Below are positions 1 through 8,843 of a stretch of DNA of 64,000 nucleotides, piece by piece. Position numbers and translations under genes: made by a program. The notes under the pieces are model-generated. The model was not told the DNA's origin. It searched no databases and saw only the letters and a list, made by a program, of their open reading frames with translations. Positions within the stretch are counted from its first letter, which is position 1; each line of letters begins with the position of its first letter. Origin of the DNA: WTGA01 sp965214055 (lineage in GTDB: Bacteria; Pseudomonadota; Gammaproteobacteria; Arenicellales; Poriferihabitantaceae); the NCBI GenBank assembly GCA_965214055.1, contig OZ243931.1, positions 1,054,001-1,118,000 on the forward strand, in the 5' to 3' direction.

Positions 1-2
1 AC

Positions 3-347
3 ACTGAACTTCATGGCATCCGGGAGATGCTGACCCAGCGATACAAGAAGGATGTTGAAATCCAACTCGCGGATTGTGAGATCCAATTGGGCAATGACGA
101 TGCGGACCTCACCGCGTGCCCCACGGTTTTCTGGCATGAACGGGGCTGCAATTTCGTTGTTTTCAAAGTCGGGATGTTTGCTTTTCGAACCCAGTTTTTC
201 TACACGCCCCATGATCAGTTCGGAACGGGCATTGAGGAATACAACCAGCTCGATGAATGTGTCGCTGCCGTTCTCCAGACCCAGTCTGACCATGAAAGAG
301 AGCGGGAAGGCGTGGGTTCCGGCAGTACCGGAAAGTCACTGAATTAA
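3..347 (+). CDS. Conserved hypothetical protein upstream of pfp (5' end outside window)
   Basis: The frame is open from the window edge and stops at 347, 15 bp before pfp. An ATG at 27 exists, but protein-like sequence (ELHGIREML) precedes it, so the true start is probably outside the window. The visible 114 residues are acidic, with a central stretch rich in aromatic residues (CNFVVFKVGMFAFRTQFFYT) and a C-terminal QTQSDHERER segment. No catalytic motif, signal peptide or membrane segment is visible. From memory, similar small proteins sit beside pfp in sulfur-oxidising gammaproteobacteria. I cannot name a function; co-orientation with pfp suggests the same operon. Confidence 0.6.
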   Translation, partial: TELHGIREMLTQRYKKDVEIQLADCEIQLGNDDADLTACPTVFWHERGCNFVVFKVGMFAFRTQFFYTPHDQFGTGIEEYNQLDECVAAVLQTQSDHEREREGVGSGSTGKSLN

Positions 348-362
348 CCGACCCCTGGAAAA

Positions 363-1628
363 ATGAACCGCATCAAAAATGCCTTTTATGCCCAGTCCGG
401 CGGGGTGACCGCGGTCATTAATGCTTCCGCCGCCGGCGTCATTGAAACGGCCAGGAAACACCGGGACAAAATCGGCAATGTCTATGCCGGCCGCCATGGC
501 ATCATCGGTGCCCTGCACGAAGACATGATCGACACATCGGCAGAACCGGCGTCCGCCATTTCAAAACTTCGCCACACGCCGTCGGGTGCCTTTGGTTCCT
601 GCCGATACAAACTGAAGAGCATCGAAGAAAATCGCCTGGTATACCAACGGTTGATGGACGTTTTCAACGCCCATGATATCGGGTACTTTTTCTATAACGG
701 CGGGGGCGATTCGGCGGATACGTGTTTGAAGGTTGCCCAGTTGTCCACCGAGACAAAATACCCCATTCAGGCCATCCACATCCCCAAGACCGTGGACAAT
801 GACCTCCCTTTTACGGACAACTGCCCGGGGTTCGGGTCCGTGGCCAAGTACATCGCCATCTCCACCCGGGAAGCCAGCTTTGACGTGGCTTCCATGGCGG
901 AAACCTCCACCAAGGTCTTTATTCTGGAAGTGATGGGACGCCATGCTGGATGGATTGCGGCAGCCGGCGCAATGGCGTCGGATGACCGGACAAAACTTCC
1001 CATCCTTGTGCTTTTTCCGGAAATCCCGTTCAACCGGAAGCAATTCATCGCGGAAGTCCGTCGAAAAGTGGAACAACACGGCTATGTGTCGGTCGTGGTA
1101 TCGGAAGGGGTCTGCGGCCCGGGCGGCGGGTTTCTGTCTGACCAGGGCCAGGTGGACGCTTTTGGACATGCCCAGCTCGGTGGCGTGGCCCCGGTAGTGG
1201 CGAACATGGTGAAGCAGGACCTGGGATTTAAATTTCACTGGGCGGTGGCGGACTATCTGCAGCGGTCCGCCCGGCATATTGCATCCAGAACGGATGTGGA
1301 ACAGGCGTACGCATTGGGCAAAACCGCCGTGGAACTGGTGCTCCAGGGAAAAAATTCCGTCATGCCCACCATCGACCGGGTCTGCAACCACCCCTATGAA
1401 TGGAAAATTGGCACCGTTGAGCTGAGCCGGGTGGCCAATGTGGAAAAGAAACTGCCCAGGGACTATATCTCAGAGGATGGTTTTGGTATTACCCAAAAGT
1501 GCCGGGATTACCTGCAGCCGCTTATGCTGGGGGAAGACTACCCTCCCTATCAGAGGGGCCTGCCGGACTATGTTCAACTGGAAAACCATCCGGTCCGGAA
1601 AAAACTCGACACGGACTTCAGCCTGTGA
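363..1628 (+). CDS. pfp: PPi-dependent 6-phosphofructokinase
   Basis: A 421-aa phosphofructokinase that interconverts fructose 6-phosphate and fructose 1,6-bisphosphate in the cytosol, very probably with pyrophosphate as phosphoryl donor. Visible motifs are the nucleotide/PPi loop YNGGGDSADT (near residue 113), the catalytic PKTVDNDLPF (near 141) and MGRHAGWIAAAGAMA (near 190). ATP-PFKs carry GGDGS at the first site; the Asp-bearing GGGDS here fits the PPi-using branch. The start has a purine-rich SD-like stretch (TGGAAAA) just upstream. The neighbouring small gene and the pyrophosphatase gene hppA support PPi-linked, reversible glycolysis, which in autotrophs can also serve Calvin cycle reactions. 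The family is secure; donor specificity is inferred from motif and context. Confidence 0.93.
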   Translation: MNRIKNAFYAQSGGVTAVINASAAGVIETARKHRDKIGNVYAGRHGIIGALHEDMIDTSAEPASAISKLRHTPSGAFGSCRYKLKSIEENRLVYQRLMDVFNAHDIGYFFYNGGGDSADTCLKVAQLSTETKYPIQAIHIPKTVDNDLPFTDNCPGFGSVAKYIAISTREASFDVASMAETSTKVFILEVMGRHAGWIAAAGAMASDDRTKLPILVLFPEIPFNRKQFIAEVRRKVEQHGYVSVVVSEGVCGPGGGFLSDQGQVDAFGHAQLGGVAPVVANMVKQDLGFKFHWAVADYLQRSARHIASRTDVEQAYALGKTAVELVLQGKNSVMPTIDRVCNHPYEWKIGTVELSRVANVEKKLPRDYISEDGFGITQKCRDYLQPLMLGEDYPPYQRGLPDYVQLENHPVRKKLDTDFSL

Positions 1629-1816
1629 CCCTGGACAAGGCCCGGCAGCTCATTCAGGTACAGGCGGATTTCGGAGGGTCGTACAACCGGCATTCCGCAC
1701 AGCTCATCCTCACGGAAGTATCCAAAGAGCATGGCCAGGCGGCGGTTGATCAACTGATCACCGAGTTCAGGCTCAACGAAATCTTTGATTTTGAAGTGGG
1801 GCAGGAATTTACCTAA
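1625..1816 (+). CDS. 63-aa conserved hypothetical protein coupled to pfp
   Basis: Starts at a GTG that overlaps the pfp stop codon by four bases (GTGA), which indicates translational coupling. The 63 residues (VTLDKARQLIQVQADFGGSY near the N-terminus, FRLNEIFDFEVGQEFT at the end) form a compact, probably helical, soluble protein with no cysteines and no membrane segment. An ATG-initiated version would have to start inside pfp in another frame, so GTG is preferred. I recall similar short proteins behind pfp in sulfur-oxidising bacteria, but no function is known to me. It may be a pfp accessory protein; that rests only on coupling. Confidence 0.7.
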   Translation: MTLDKARQLIQVQADFGGSYNRHSAQLILTEVSKEHGQAAVDQLITEFRLNEIFDFEVGQEFT

Positions 1817-1916
1817 GACCCGGTCTGCCCGAGACCCTGCCCGGAACCGCCCGTGCTTCCGCCAATGGGAAGGACGGGACCGAAAACAGGACAGCAGGCC
1901 GCGGATGCCTTTCCCG

Positions 1917-3917
1917 CTACAGGAGAGGGGCGATCACCAGGCTGACAATGGCCATGACATTAATCAGGATGTTCATGGACGGTCCGGAGGTGTCCTTGAA
2001 TGGGTCCCCTACCGTATCACCGACCACCGCCGCGGCATGAACCTCCGAGCCCTTGCCCCCCAGGTTTCCCTTTTCGATGTATTTCTTGGCATTGTCCCAG
2101 GCCCCTCCCGCATTGGCCATGGTCAAGGCCATCAGCACACAGCCAAGCAGTGCCCCACCGAGCATGCCCCCCAGGGCGGTCGCCCCAAGGCCAAACCCGA
2201 CCACGGCAGGCGCTGCCACGGCCAACACTCCCGGCAAAACCATCCGCTTGAGTGCGGCCCGGGTGGCAATGTCCACACACCGGTCAGAATCCGGGTCCGC
2301 AGTCCCCTCCATCAACCCGGGTATTTCCTTGAATTGACGACGAATTTCATGAATCATTTCGAACGCCGCACTGCCCACCGCATTCATCGTAATACTGGAG
2401 ACCAAAAAGGGGAAGATGCCACCCAGGAACATGCCGGCCAGTACCCTGGGGTCACTGAGTTCCAGTGAAAAACCCGGGTTCAGATTAGAAACGGTTTCGA
2501 TAAAAGCGGAAATAATGGCCAGCGCCGCCAAGGCGGCTGCACCAATGGCAAAGCCCTTTCCAATGGCGGCGGTGGTGTTGCCCAGTTCGTCGAGAGAATC
2601 GGTGATTTCACGGACTTCCTTACCCATGCCCGCCATTTCCGCGATCCCGCCTGCGTTGTCGGCAACCGGGCCATAGGCGTCAATGGCCATGGTAATGCCG
2701 ACGGTGGCCAGCATACCGACTGCGGCGATGCCGACACCGTACAGGCCGGTCAGGTGGCTTGAGATCAGGATGATGGAGGCAATGATCAGCAACGGAACCA
2801 CCACCGATTCCATCCCCACCGCGAGGCCGGAAATCATGACGGTCGCCGGACCGGTTTCCCCGCTTTTCGCAATATCACGAACCGGTTTTCCACCAGTATA
2901 GTATTCGGTAATCAGTCCAATACCGATTCCCCCCACTGCGCCCACCGCCACGGACCCCCATACATTCACACTCACTCCCATGTACCGAATCACGAAATAG
3001 GAAACCACCATGAACAGGACGGTGGTTCCGATGGTTCCAATTCGAAGCGCGAGCTCTGGAGACCTGGCGGTATTCATTTTCACCAGCCCGATCCCCAAAA
3101 TGGCACAAACGAGGCCAGCGGATGCCATGGCCAGAGGGAGGAACATCAGCACCTGCTGCTCTCCCAGCAGGTTGAACATTGCCGGAGGCAGGGTGGTGGC
3201 AATGGCGATGGTTGCGATGATGGAACCACAATACGACTCGAAAATATCCGACCCCATTCCTGCAACATCGCCAACATTGTCCCCGACATTGTCCGCAATC
3301 ACTCCGGGATTTCGGGGATCATCTTCCGGTATTCCGGCTTCCACTTTCCCCACCAGATCAGCCCCCACATCGGCGCTCTTGGTAAATATTCCACCCCCGA
3401 CCCTGGAAAACAGCGCAACGGAAGAAGCCCCCATTCCAAACCCGTGAATCACATGGGCCGTCTTCGGGTCACCACCAAACAGCAGGTAGAGAAACCCGAT
3501 TCCCAGCAGTCCCATGGCCGCCACGCACAACCCCATCACCGAGCCCCCGAAAAACGCCACTGCCAGCGCGCTTTCCGCCCCCGCCTGTGCAGCCGCCGTG
3601 GTGGTTCTGACATTGGCGCGGGTCGCGGCATACATGCCAATATAGCCGGCCACCCCCGAACACAACGCTCCAATCAGAAATGCAAGCATGGTCTTGACAC
3701 CAAGGTCAGAGATGAAAATCAGCAGTGCGACCACCGCGACAAATATAATCAGATAGCCATATTCCCGGCGCATGAAAACCATGGCACCCCGATGGATCTT
3801 TTCTCCGATCTCGGCAACCTTGCCTTCCCCCGCCGGGTACCGCAATACCATTTTGTATACCAGCAATGCGACCAGCAGGCCGACAACCCCCATTATCATG
3901 GGCAGTGAAGTAATCAT
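1917..3917 (-). CDS. hppA: Membrane-bound ion-pumping pyrophosphatase
   Basis: A 666-aa polytopic membrane protein that hydrolyses pyrophosphate and pumps ions (H+ or Na+) across the inner membrane. The PPi-binding region is intact: DVGADLVGKVEAGIPEDDPRNP followed by IADNVGDNVGDVAGMGSDIFES. The family switch for potassium use reads GNTTAAIGKGF, with Ala and Gly where K+-independent enzymes have Lys and Thr, so a K+-stimulated enzyme is predicted. Pump specificity (H+ versus Na+) cannot be settled by eye. The ATG has an AGGAAA Shine-Dalgarno 8 bp upstream. It converges on the pfp operon; together they link glycolytic/Calvin PPi turnover to energy conservation. Confidence 0.95.
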   Translation of the reverse strand: MITSLPMIMGVVGLLVALLVYKMVLRYPAGEGKVAEIGEKIHRGAMVFMRREYGYLIIFVAVVALLIFISDLGVKTMLAFLIGALCSGVAGYIGMYAATRANVRTTTAAAQAGAESALAVAFFGGSVMGLCVAAMGLLGIGFLYLLFGGDPKTAHVIHGFGMGASSVALFSRVGGGIFTKSADVGADLVGKVEAGIPEDDPRNPGVIADNVGDNVGDVAGMGSDIFESYCGSIIATIAIATTLPPAMFNLLGEQQVLMFLPLAMASAGLVCAILGIGLVKMNTARSPELALRIGTIGTTVLFMVVSYFVIRYMGVSVNVWGSVAVGAVGGIGIGLITEYYTGGKPVRDIAKSGETGPATVMISGLAVGMESVVVPLLIIASIILISSHLTGLYGVGIAAVGMLATVGITMAIDAYGPVADNAGGIAEMAGMGKEVREITDSLDELGNTTAAIGKGFAIGAAALAALAIISAFIETVSNLNPGFSLELSDPRVLAGMFLGGIFPFLVSSITMNAVGSAAFEMIHEIRRQFKEIPGLMEGTADPDSDRCVDIATRAALKRMVLPGVLAVAAPAVVGFGLGATALGGMLGGALLGCVLMALTMANAGGAWDNAKKYIEKGNLGGKGSEVHAAAVVGDTVGDPFKDTSGPSMNILINVMAIVSLVIAPLL

Positions 3918-4016
3918 TGGGCTATTTCCTGAACTAAGATGAATGAAACATTAAAAAATGACGGCGGACTATATCCATGATGTGGGCAGATTTCAACGAC
4001 GGGTAGCCGCGTCCGA

Positions 4017-4931
4017 TCAGGAATCGCGTGATTTTCGCACTTTTTTTGCCCTTGGATGGGCTCGATCGTACACTTCCGCCAGATGTTGGAAATCCAGGTG
4101 GGTATAAATCTGGGTGGTGGCGATATCCGAGTGCCCCAACATTTCCTGGACCGCACGCAGGTCGCCGCTGGATTCCAGAACATGGCTGGCGAACGAATGC
4201 CGCAGCATATGGGGGTGCACTTTCCGGTTGATCCCTCTTTGCTTTGCCCACTGGTTCATCCGGTACTGGATTCCCCGGGCGCTGATTCGGTGACCGGCCT
4301 GGTTGACAAACATGGCAACCTCCTTCGGATGCGCCATCTGCGGGCGGTTGTCCAGCCACTTGCGTATCGCCTTGATGGCCATCCTGCCAACCGGCACCAG
4401 TCGCTGCTTGTTTCCCTTTCCCACCACTTTCACCTGGTGCTGGGTGAGATCGACGGAATACTTGTCCAGGGATGCCAGTTCCGACAGGCGCAGTCCCGAA
4501 GAATAAAACAACTCCAGCATGGCATGGTCGCGCATGGAAAGAAGGGTGCCATCGTGGGGTGCCAGCAGGGTGTTGAGCTCATCCACACTCAGGGTCTCGG
4601 GCAGCTTCTTCCCCGATTTGGGTGCGCGGACTCCCTCAAAGGGGTTCACGCCCCCGGACTGCTGCTGCAGCAGGTATCGGTAATAGCCCCGGCAGGCAGA
4701 CAGGGTACGCCGGATACTGTGCCCGGAGAGCCCTTTTTGATGCATTCTTGCCGGAAAATACCGGGCATCCCGGGTAGACAGCCGGTCCCAGTCGGTCAGC
4801 CCTTTTTCACGGACAAAATCAACCAGCTGCGCCAGGTCCCGTTGATAGGCGCGTATGGTATTTTCGGACAGTTTCCGCTGGCGTTCAAGAACCGTTATAT
4901 ATTCCCGCACCTTTTCGTTCAAATGCCCCAT
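4017..4931 (-). CDS. xerC: Tyrosine recombinase XerC
   Basis: Site-specific recombinase for chromosome dimer resolution at dif, normally acting with XerD. The N-terminal SAM-like core-binding domain (EYITVLERQRKLSENTIRAY) is followed by the catalytic domain with the Arg of SSGLRLSELASL, the HMLRHSFASH block, the LGHSDIATTQIYTH block and the Tyr nucleophile. I chose the Met at 4931 because it matches the E. coli XerC N-terminus in length and leaves a 4-bp gap to the upstream DUF484 gene; in-frame Mets exist at 4949 and 4964. Lying behind DUF484 and dapF it reproduces the gammaproteobacterial dapF-DUF484-xerC operon, which separates it from XerD and phage integrases. Confidence 0.93.
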   Translation of the reverse strand: MGHLNEKVREYITVLERQRKLSENTIRAYQRDLAQLVDFVREKGLTDWDRLSTRDARYFPARMHQKGLSGHSIRRTLSACRGYYRYLLQQQSGGVNPFEGVRAPKSGKKLPETLSVDELNTLLAPHDGTLLSMRDHAMLELFYSSGLRLSELASLDKYSVDLTQHQVKVVGKGNKQRLVPVGRMAIKAIRKWLDNRPQMAHPKEVAMFVNQAGHRISARGIQYRMNQWAKQRGINRKVHPHMLRHSFASHVLESSGDLRAVQEMLGHSDIATTQIYTHLDFQHLAEVYDRAHPRAKKVRKSRDS

Positions 4932-4935
4932 CCCG

Positions 4936-5568
4936 TCACGGCCGGCCATGCAGAAAACCCGCAATCAACTGTCCCAGCCGGTCAAGAAACAATACCCCCG
5001 CACCCGGCGCAAACTTTTCAGCCCTGTTCGAACCCAACACCATGACCCCGGTGATCTCGCCTTCAAATGCCAGGGGGACAAATGCACAGGATTGAATCGC
5101 CTCACCGTCCGCTCCAAACAGGGAAACCCGCAGTTTGGTGGATATCCGGTCATCACAGACACTGCTCATGTGAAGCACTCTTTGCCTGAGCGCCTCATAT
5201 TGCGGGTCCGGGGACCCGCCGTCATCCGGCTCCCGGAAAATGACGACTGCTTTCACATTGAACTGGCTTCGGACCAATATCGATGCCTGGTCCACGGATC
5301 GGCTGTTCTGATGGTCGCTCAGCAGGCAGATGGCCATTTGCAACAGTTCGGATTCCAATTGTTGATTGCTGCGGGCACCGTCCACGATCATGTCAATCTT
5401 TGCCTGCTGCTGTTTTTCACGATCCTGGAGCACCTGGATCTTTCGTTCATAGAAACAGGCCAGGTCCTGTCCATCGCTGATCGTCATGTCCAGCAACAGG
5501 TCTTCATTCTCCTCAAAAAATGAAGGGTTGTTTTTCAGGAAATCGATGACTTCTTCGGGATCAGGCAT
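4936..5568 (-). CDS. DUF484 family protein (GAF-like)
   Basis: A 210-aa DUF484 protein, the gene usually lodged between dapF and xerC in gammaproteobacteria. The N-terminus (DPEEVIDFLKNNPSFFEENEDLL) is the family hallmark. A short coiled-coil region around residues 40-70 (FYERKIQVLQDREKQQQAKI) precedes a GAF-like domain ending in GVMVLGSNRAEKFAPGAGVLFLDRLGQLIAGFL. The biochemical role is unknown; GAF-type domains often sense small molecules or mediate dimerisation. Four heptamer repeats sit immediately upstream of the start. Confidence 0.88.
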   Translation of the reverse strand: MPDPEEVIDFLKNNPSFFEENEDLLLDMTISDGQDLACFYERKIQVLQDREKQQQAKIDMIVDGARSNQQLESELLQMAICLLSDHQNSRSVDQASILVRSQFNVKAVVIFREPDDGGSPDPQYEALRQRVLHMSSVCDDRISTKLRVSLFGADGEAIQSCAFVPLAFEGEITGVMVLGSNRAEKFAPGAGVLFLDRLGQLIAGFLHGRP

Positions 5569-5583
5569 GATGGTGATGATACT

Positions 5584-5611
5584 GGATTTGGGATTTGGGA
5601 TTTGGGATTTG
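5584..5611. repeat. Tandem heptamer repeat, four copies
   Basis: Four perfect head-to-tail copies of GGATTTG (CAAATCC on the minus strand) lie in the 86-bp gap between dapF and the DUF484 gene, ending 16 bp before the DUF484 start codon. Copy-number change would move any promoter or ribosome-binding element of DUF484-xerC relative to the start. Confidence 0.85.
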
Positions 5612-5654
5612 GGCGATGATTATACCCGGCAAAATACCGGAGTCCCCTGGATTT

Positions 5655-6491
5655 TCAACCCGGACAATCAATGGTCCCCCTGAATACGGTTGTCACGGGC
5701 CCCCTCTGGTAGACCGGGTGGTTCTTGCCCTGCCACTGAACATCAACACTGCCGCCGGGCAGGTTGACTTTCACTTCATTTTCCAATAACCCGAGCCGCA
5801 TCCCGGCTACCGCAGCGGCACAGGCACCGCTGCCACAACCCAGGGTTTCTCCTGCACCCCGTTCGTATACTCTCAGATGAATCTCATTTTCTGACACCAC
5901 CTGTGAAAATCCGATATTCGCCCTTTGGGGGAAGAGTTCATGGCATTCCAGTAATGGGCCAACACGGTGCACTTCAGCAGTCGCCACGCTGTCTACCTGT
6001 AAAATGCAATGCGGGTTGCCGATGGATAACGCACTGAATTTGAATTCCCCCAGTGCGGTGTCTACCGTGTAAACCAATTCCTGCCGTGCCCGCATCAACG
6101 GAATCTTTTCCGGCGCAAATTGGGGACATCCCATGCCGGCAGTCACACTGTTGTCTTCATTGAGTTTCAGGTGAACAGTGGTTGTATTCGTGGTAACCTC
6201 GATATTTGAATCACTGGTTAATCCCTGATCATACAGAAATCGTGCGAGACAACGGGCACCATTGCCGCATTGACCCGCTTCACTCCCATCACTATTGAAT
6301 ATTTTCAGCCAAAACCCATTTTCATGACTGTCCCGGGGTCCCACCACCAATATCTGATCGCACCCGATGCCGAAGTGGCGATCGGAAATCGTTCTGGCTG
6401 TTTTCTCGGTAATCCGAATGTGTTCAGTCGCGCCGTTGAACAGAACAAAATCATTCCCGAGGGAGTGCATTTTGGTGAATTTGTAATTCAT
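5655..6491 (-). CDS. dapF: Diaminopimelate epimerase
   Basis: Cofactor-free racemase (278 aa) that converts LL-diaminopimelate to meso-diaminopimelate for peptidoglycan and lysine synthesis. The two catalytic cysteines are visible in CGNGARCLARF and in LGCGSGACAAAVAGM, and the N-terminal FTKMHSLGNDFVLFNG signature is complete. Length is normal for the family. It is the first gene of the dapF-DUF484-xerC group. The frequently linked lysA is not upstream; a divergent small membrane protein gene is there instead. Confidence 0.97.
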   Translation of the reverse strand: MNYKFTKMHSLGNDFVLFNGATEHIRITEKTARTISDRHFGIGCDQILVVGPRDSHENGFWLKIFNSDGSEAGQCGNGARCLARFLYDQGLTSDSNIEVTTNTTTVHLKLNEDNSVTAGMGCPQFAPEKIPLMRARQELVYTVDTALGEFKFSALSIGNPHCILQVDSVATAEVHRVGPLLECHELFPQRANIGFSQVVSENEIHLRVYERGAGETLGCGSGACAAAVAGMRLGLLENEVKVNLPGGSVDVQWQGKNHPVYQRGPVTTVFRGTIDCPG

Positions 6492-6575
6492 GGATTCAAC
6501 TGATCTTCCTGGTGTCTTGACCCCAATACTACAATCCAGGCTTTGCGTCAGCGTCGCACCGGACCGGATTTCACA

Positions 6576-6806
6576 ATGAACCCGAAACTACGGCCCATGC
6601 TCAAGCGGTTCCGCACCATGCCGGCCTTGCCAAGGCAAATTCTCGGAGTGGCATTGCTTTTGGGTGGCTTCTTCTGGTTTTTGCCGGTGCTGGGATTGTG
6701 GATGATTCCTCTTGGGCTAATGATTCTGTCCCTGGACTTTCAATGGGCCCGGCGGTTCTCCCATAAAATCAATGCCTGGCTCAAAAAACGGCGAACCCGC
6801 CAATAG
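6576..6806 (+). CDS. Small integral membrane protein (PGPGW-like)
   Basis: About 76 residues with two adjacent hydrophobic segments (ILGVALLLGGFFWFLPVLG and LWMIPLGLMILSL) followed by a strongly basic C-terminal tail (ARRFSHKINAWLKKRRTRQ). The layout resembles the Pfam PGPGW putative transmembrane family, in which a short hairpin of membrane helices is followed by a cationic tail; that assignment is tentative. The start at 6576 is preferred over an ATG 33 bp upstream because the latter would add a polar arginine-rich stretch. It stands alone, divergent from dapF and convergent with the S41 protease gene. Function unknown. Confidence 0.65.
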   Translation: MNPKLRPMLKRFRTMPALPRQILGVALLLGGFFWFLPVLGLWMIPLGLMILSLDFQWARRFSHKINAWLKKRRTRQ

Positions 6807-6837
6807 AGCGGAAACAAAATCAAGGGAGGGACGAGAA

Positions 6838-8130
6838 TCAACCACCCGCTGAACCCGACCTCGTTTTGACCAGCGACATGCCCTTGATCAGGCTCACCGC
6901 TTCCCTTAACTGGCGATCTTTTTCCATGAGATCGGCCATTCTCACTCCGGCTTCACTTTCACCGTCCGGGTCCGATCCTTCATTCTTCAAGTGGCCAAAC
7001 AAATCGGATTCACTGATTTCGTCCCGGGGGTTTTGATTCGCCACCCATTCGGCCTGTTCCGTTACGATATCCGGGGTAATTCCCTTCGCCTGAATCGATC
7101 GGTCGGAAGGAGTGTAATAGCGTGCAGTCGTCATTTTCAGTGCGCTGCCATTGTGCATGGGTATGATGGTTTGCACGGAGCCTTTCCCAAAGGTCTGGGT
7201 TCCCATGATAATGGCTCTTTGATGGTCCTGGAGAGCACCGGCGACGATTTCCGAGGCGGATGCAGACCCACCGTTGACCAGTACTACCATGGGTGCATTG
7301 TCAATGACATCGTCTGGTTTTGCGGTAAAACTACGGGCTTCGGCCACTCTTCTGCTCCGGGTTGAAACGATTTCCCCCTCATCAAGAAATATGTCGGTCA
7401 CCTCCACCGCCCCGGTGAACACCCCTCCCGGGTTGTTTCTGAGATCCAGAATCAGGCCTTTGAGGGGCTGACCATAGGAATCTCTCAGCAACTTTATCTC
7501 ATTGCGCAGACTCTGGGCCGTTCCGCTTTGAAAACTGGATACCCGGACGTACCCGATCCCCTCTGCCAGCACTTCCCCCCGAACGCTGATCACCTTGATG
7601 ATCGAACGGACGAGGGTGATATCTTTCGGGGTTTCGAAGCCTGCCCTGGAGACCGTCAGACTGATCTCTGATCCCGGAACCCCCCGCATTTTTTCCACAA
7701 CCTCCCGCAGGCTCATGCCGCGCAGCGGCTGGCCATTGAGCATCAGGATAAAGTCCCCGGCCTGGATCCCCGCCGCGTAGGCGGGGGTTCCGTAGATCGG
7801 GGCCACCACCTTAACCAATCCGGATTCAGTGGTCACCTCAAGACCCAACCCGCCAAACCTGCCATCGGTTGCGGTCTTGATTTCCTCGAAATCCTCAGGG
7901 TCCAGAAATTCAGAATGCGGGTCAAGCCCGGCAAGCATGCCTTCAATCGCGTCACGCAACAACACCGTATCGGACACTTCATCCACGTATTCGCTTTTGA
8001 TCTTCCCGAAGACTTCTGCAAAGACCTGCAGGTCTTCCAGAGGGAGCGATGCAGGTTCCTGGGCATACAGCCACCTGCCCTGGGTGGCAATGCATCCCAG
8101 AAGCAAAAAAATTACGATTTTGTATTTCAT
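6838..8130 (-). CDS. S41 family C-terminal processing protease, periplasmic
   Basis: A carboxyl-terminal processing serine protease of about 430 aa. It has an N-terminal signal sequence (KYKIVIFLLLGCIATQGRWLYA), a PDZ domain (GLGLEVTTESGLVKVVAP to DFILMLNGQPLRGMSLREVV) and the S41 catalytic core with GGSASASEIVAGALQDH (Ser) and FGKGSVQTIIPM (Lys), the Ser/Lys dyad of CtpA proteases. The likely substrates are periplasmic or cell-wall enzymes. The Met that starts the signal peptide (8130) is preferred; in-frame Mets at 8139 and 8169 would lengthen the n-region. In many relatives an envC-type gene precedes it; here no gene is seen for 700 bp upstream. Confidence 0.92.
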   Translation of the reverse strand: MKYKIVIFLLLGCIATQGRWLYAQEPASLPLEDLQVFAEVFGKIKSEYVDEVSDTVLLRDAIEGMLAGLDPHSEFLDPEDFEEIKTATDGRFGGLGLEVTTESGLVKVVAPIYGTPAYAAGIQAGDFILMLNGQPLRGMSLREVVEKMRGVPGSEISLTVSRAGFETPKDITLVRSIIKVISVRGEVLAEGIGYVRVSSFQSGTAQSLRNEIKLLRDSYGQPLKGLILDLRNNPGGVFTGAVEVTDIFLDEGEIVSTRSRRVAEARSFTAKPDDVIDNAPMVVLVNGGSASASEIVAGALQDHQRAIIMGTQTFGKGSVQTIIPMHNGSALKMTTARYYTPSDRSIQAKGITPDIVTEQAEWVANQNPRDEISESDLFGHLKNEGSDPDGESEAGVRMADLMEKDRQLREAVSLIKGMSLVKTRSGSAGG

Positions 8131-8843
8131 TGATACCATCCCGTTCAAACCGGCACTACGATACAGCAAGTCTCCGGGAGTCCCCGGGAATCATCCAATG
8201 ATACACCCTCCAATGCTCACATCTGCGTCGGGTAACCTGCCCTGCGCCACCAGACAACCGTGGCGGGACCTCTTGCATCCCGTGCGAAAAATGCCCAACG
8301 CAGTACTTGTGCTGACAGACATTGCCGCCGAAGAGCGTTTTGTGCTGTCCCGGCACCCCCGCGGATCAGTGGCTTTACACTAACACAAAACACAGGGTAT
8401 TTGCTATCCATCCCCCCCCGGCTCGATGGACCCGACGGGTGGATGGACGCGGTTCCGGCTCCGGCCCGCGGGGCCGTTTGGCCGGCATCTGCTGACCTCC
8501 CGGCCACCCCGGTCCGTGATGCCTTTCTTCGCGCTTCAAAGTCCGTACCACGGCGGCGCCCCGAGTGCCGGGCTGAAAATTCTGAACCCGCCTGGACTGC
8601 CAATCGGGGAACTTCCACCCGTAAAGGTTCCGGCACCCGCCGCATTCCTGCACCATGAACCTGGCCGGCCTGATGCCCCGGTCCTGACGGGGTCCGGGGA
8701 AATTTTTCCCGGGCAAAAACACTATCCAGAAAGAGTTGGTGTATAATCCGGCGATATAGTGTTATGCGTTTTATCTCCTCCGCTATCTGGAATTTTACAA
8801 TCCCCCAGGCAGAGCCTCCAAACCACTGTTAACCGATTTAGAC
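8131..8843. other. 713-bp interval without a convincing gene
   Basis: Several frames are open on both strands because the GC content is high, but none has a recognisable domain, a good ribosome-binding site and plausible composition together. A minus-strand frame (8156-8356) reads rather protein-like (GGNVCQHKYCVGHFSHGMQE) yet runs into the protease start region. A perfect TATAAT hexamer at 8742-8747 could be the -10 box of the rhodanese-secB transcript, although no good -35 element lies at the right distance. Confidence 0.5.

Noticed and set aside
561..1391. 276-codon minus-strand frame inside pfp
   Set aside because: Shadow of pfp; the pfp motifs are all on the plus strand.
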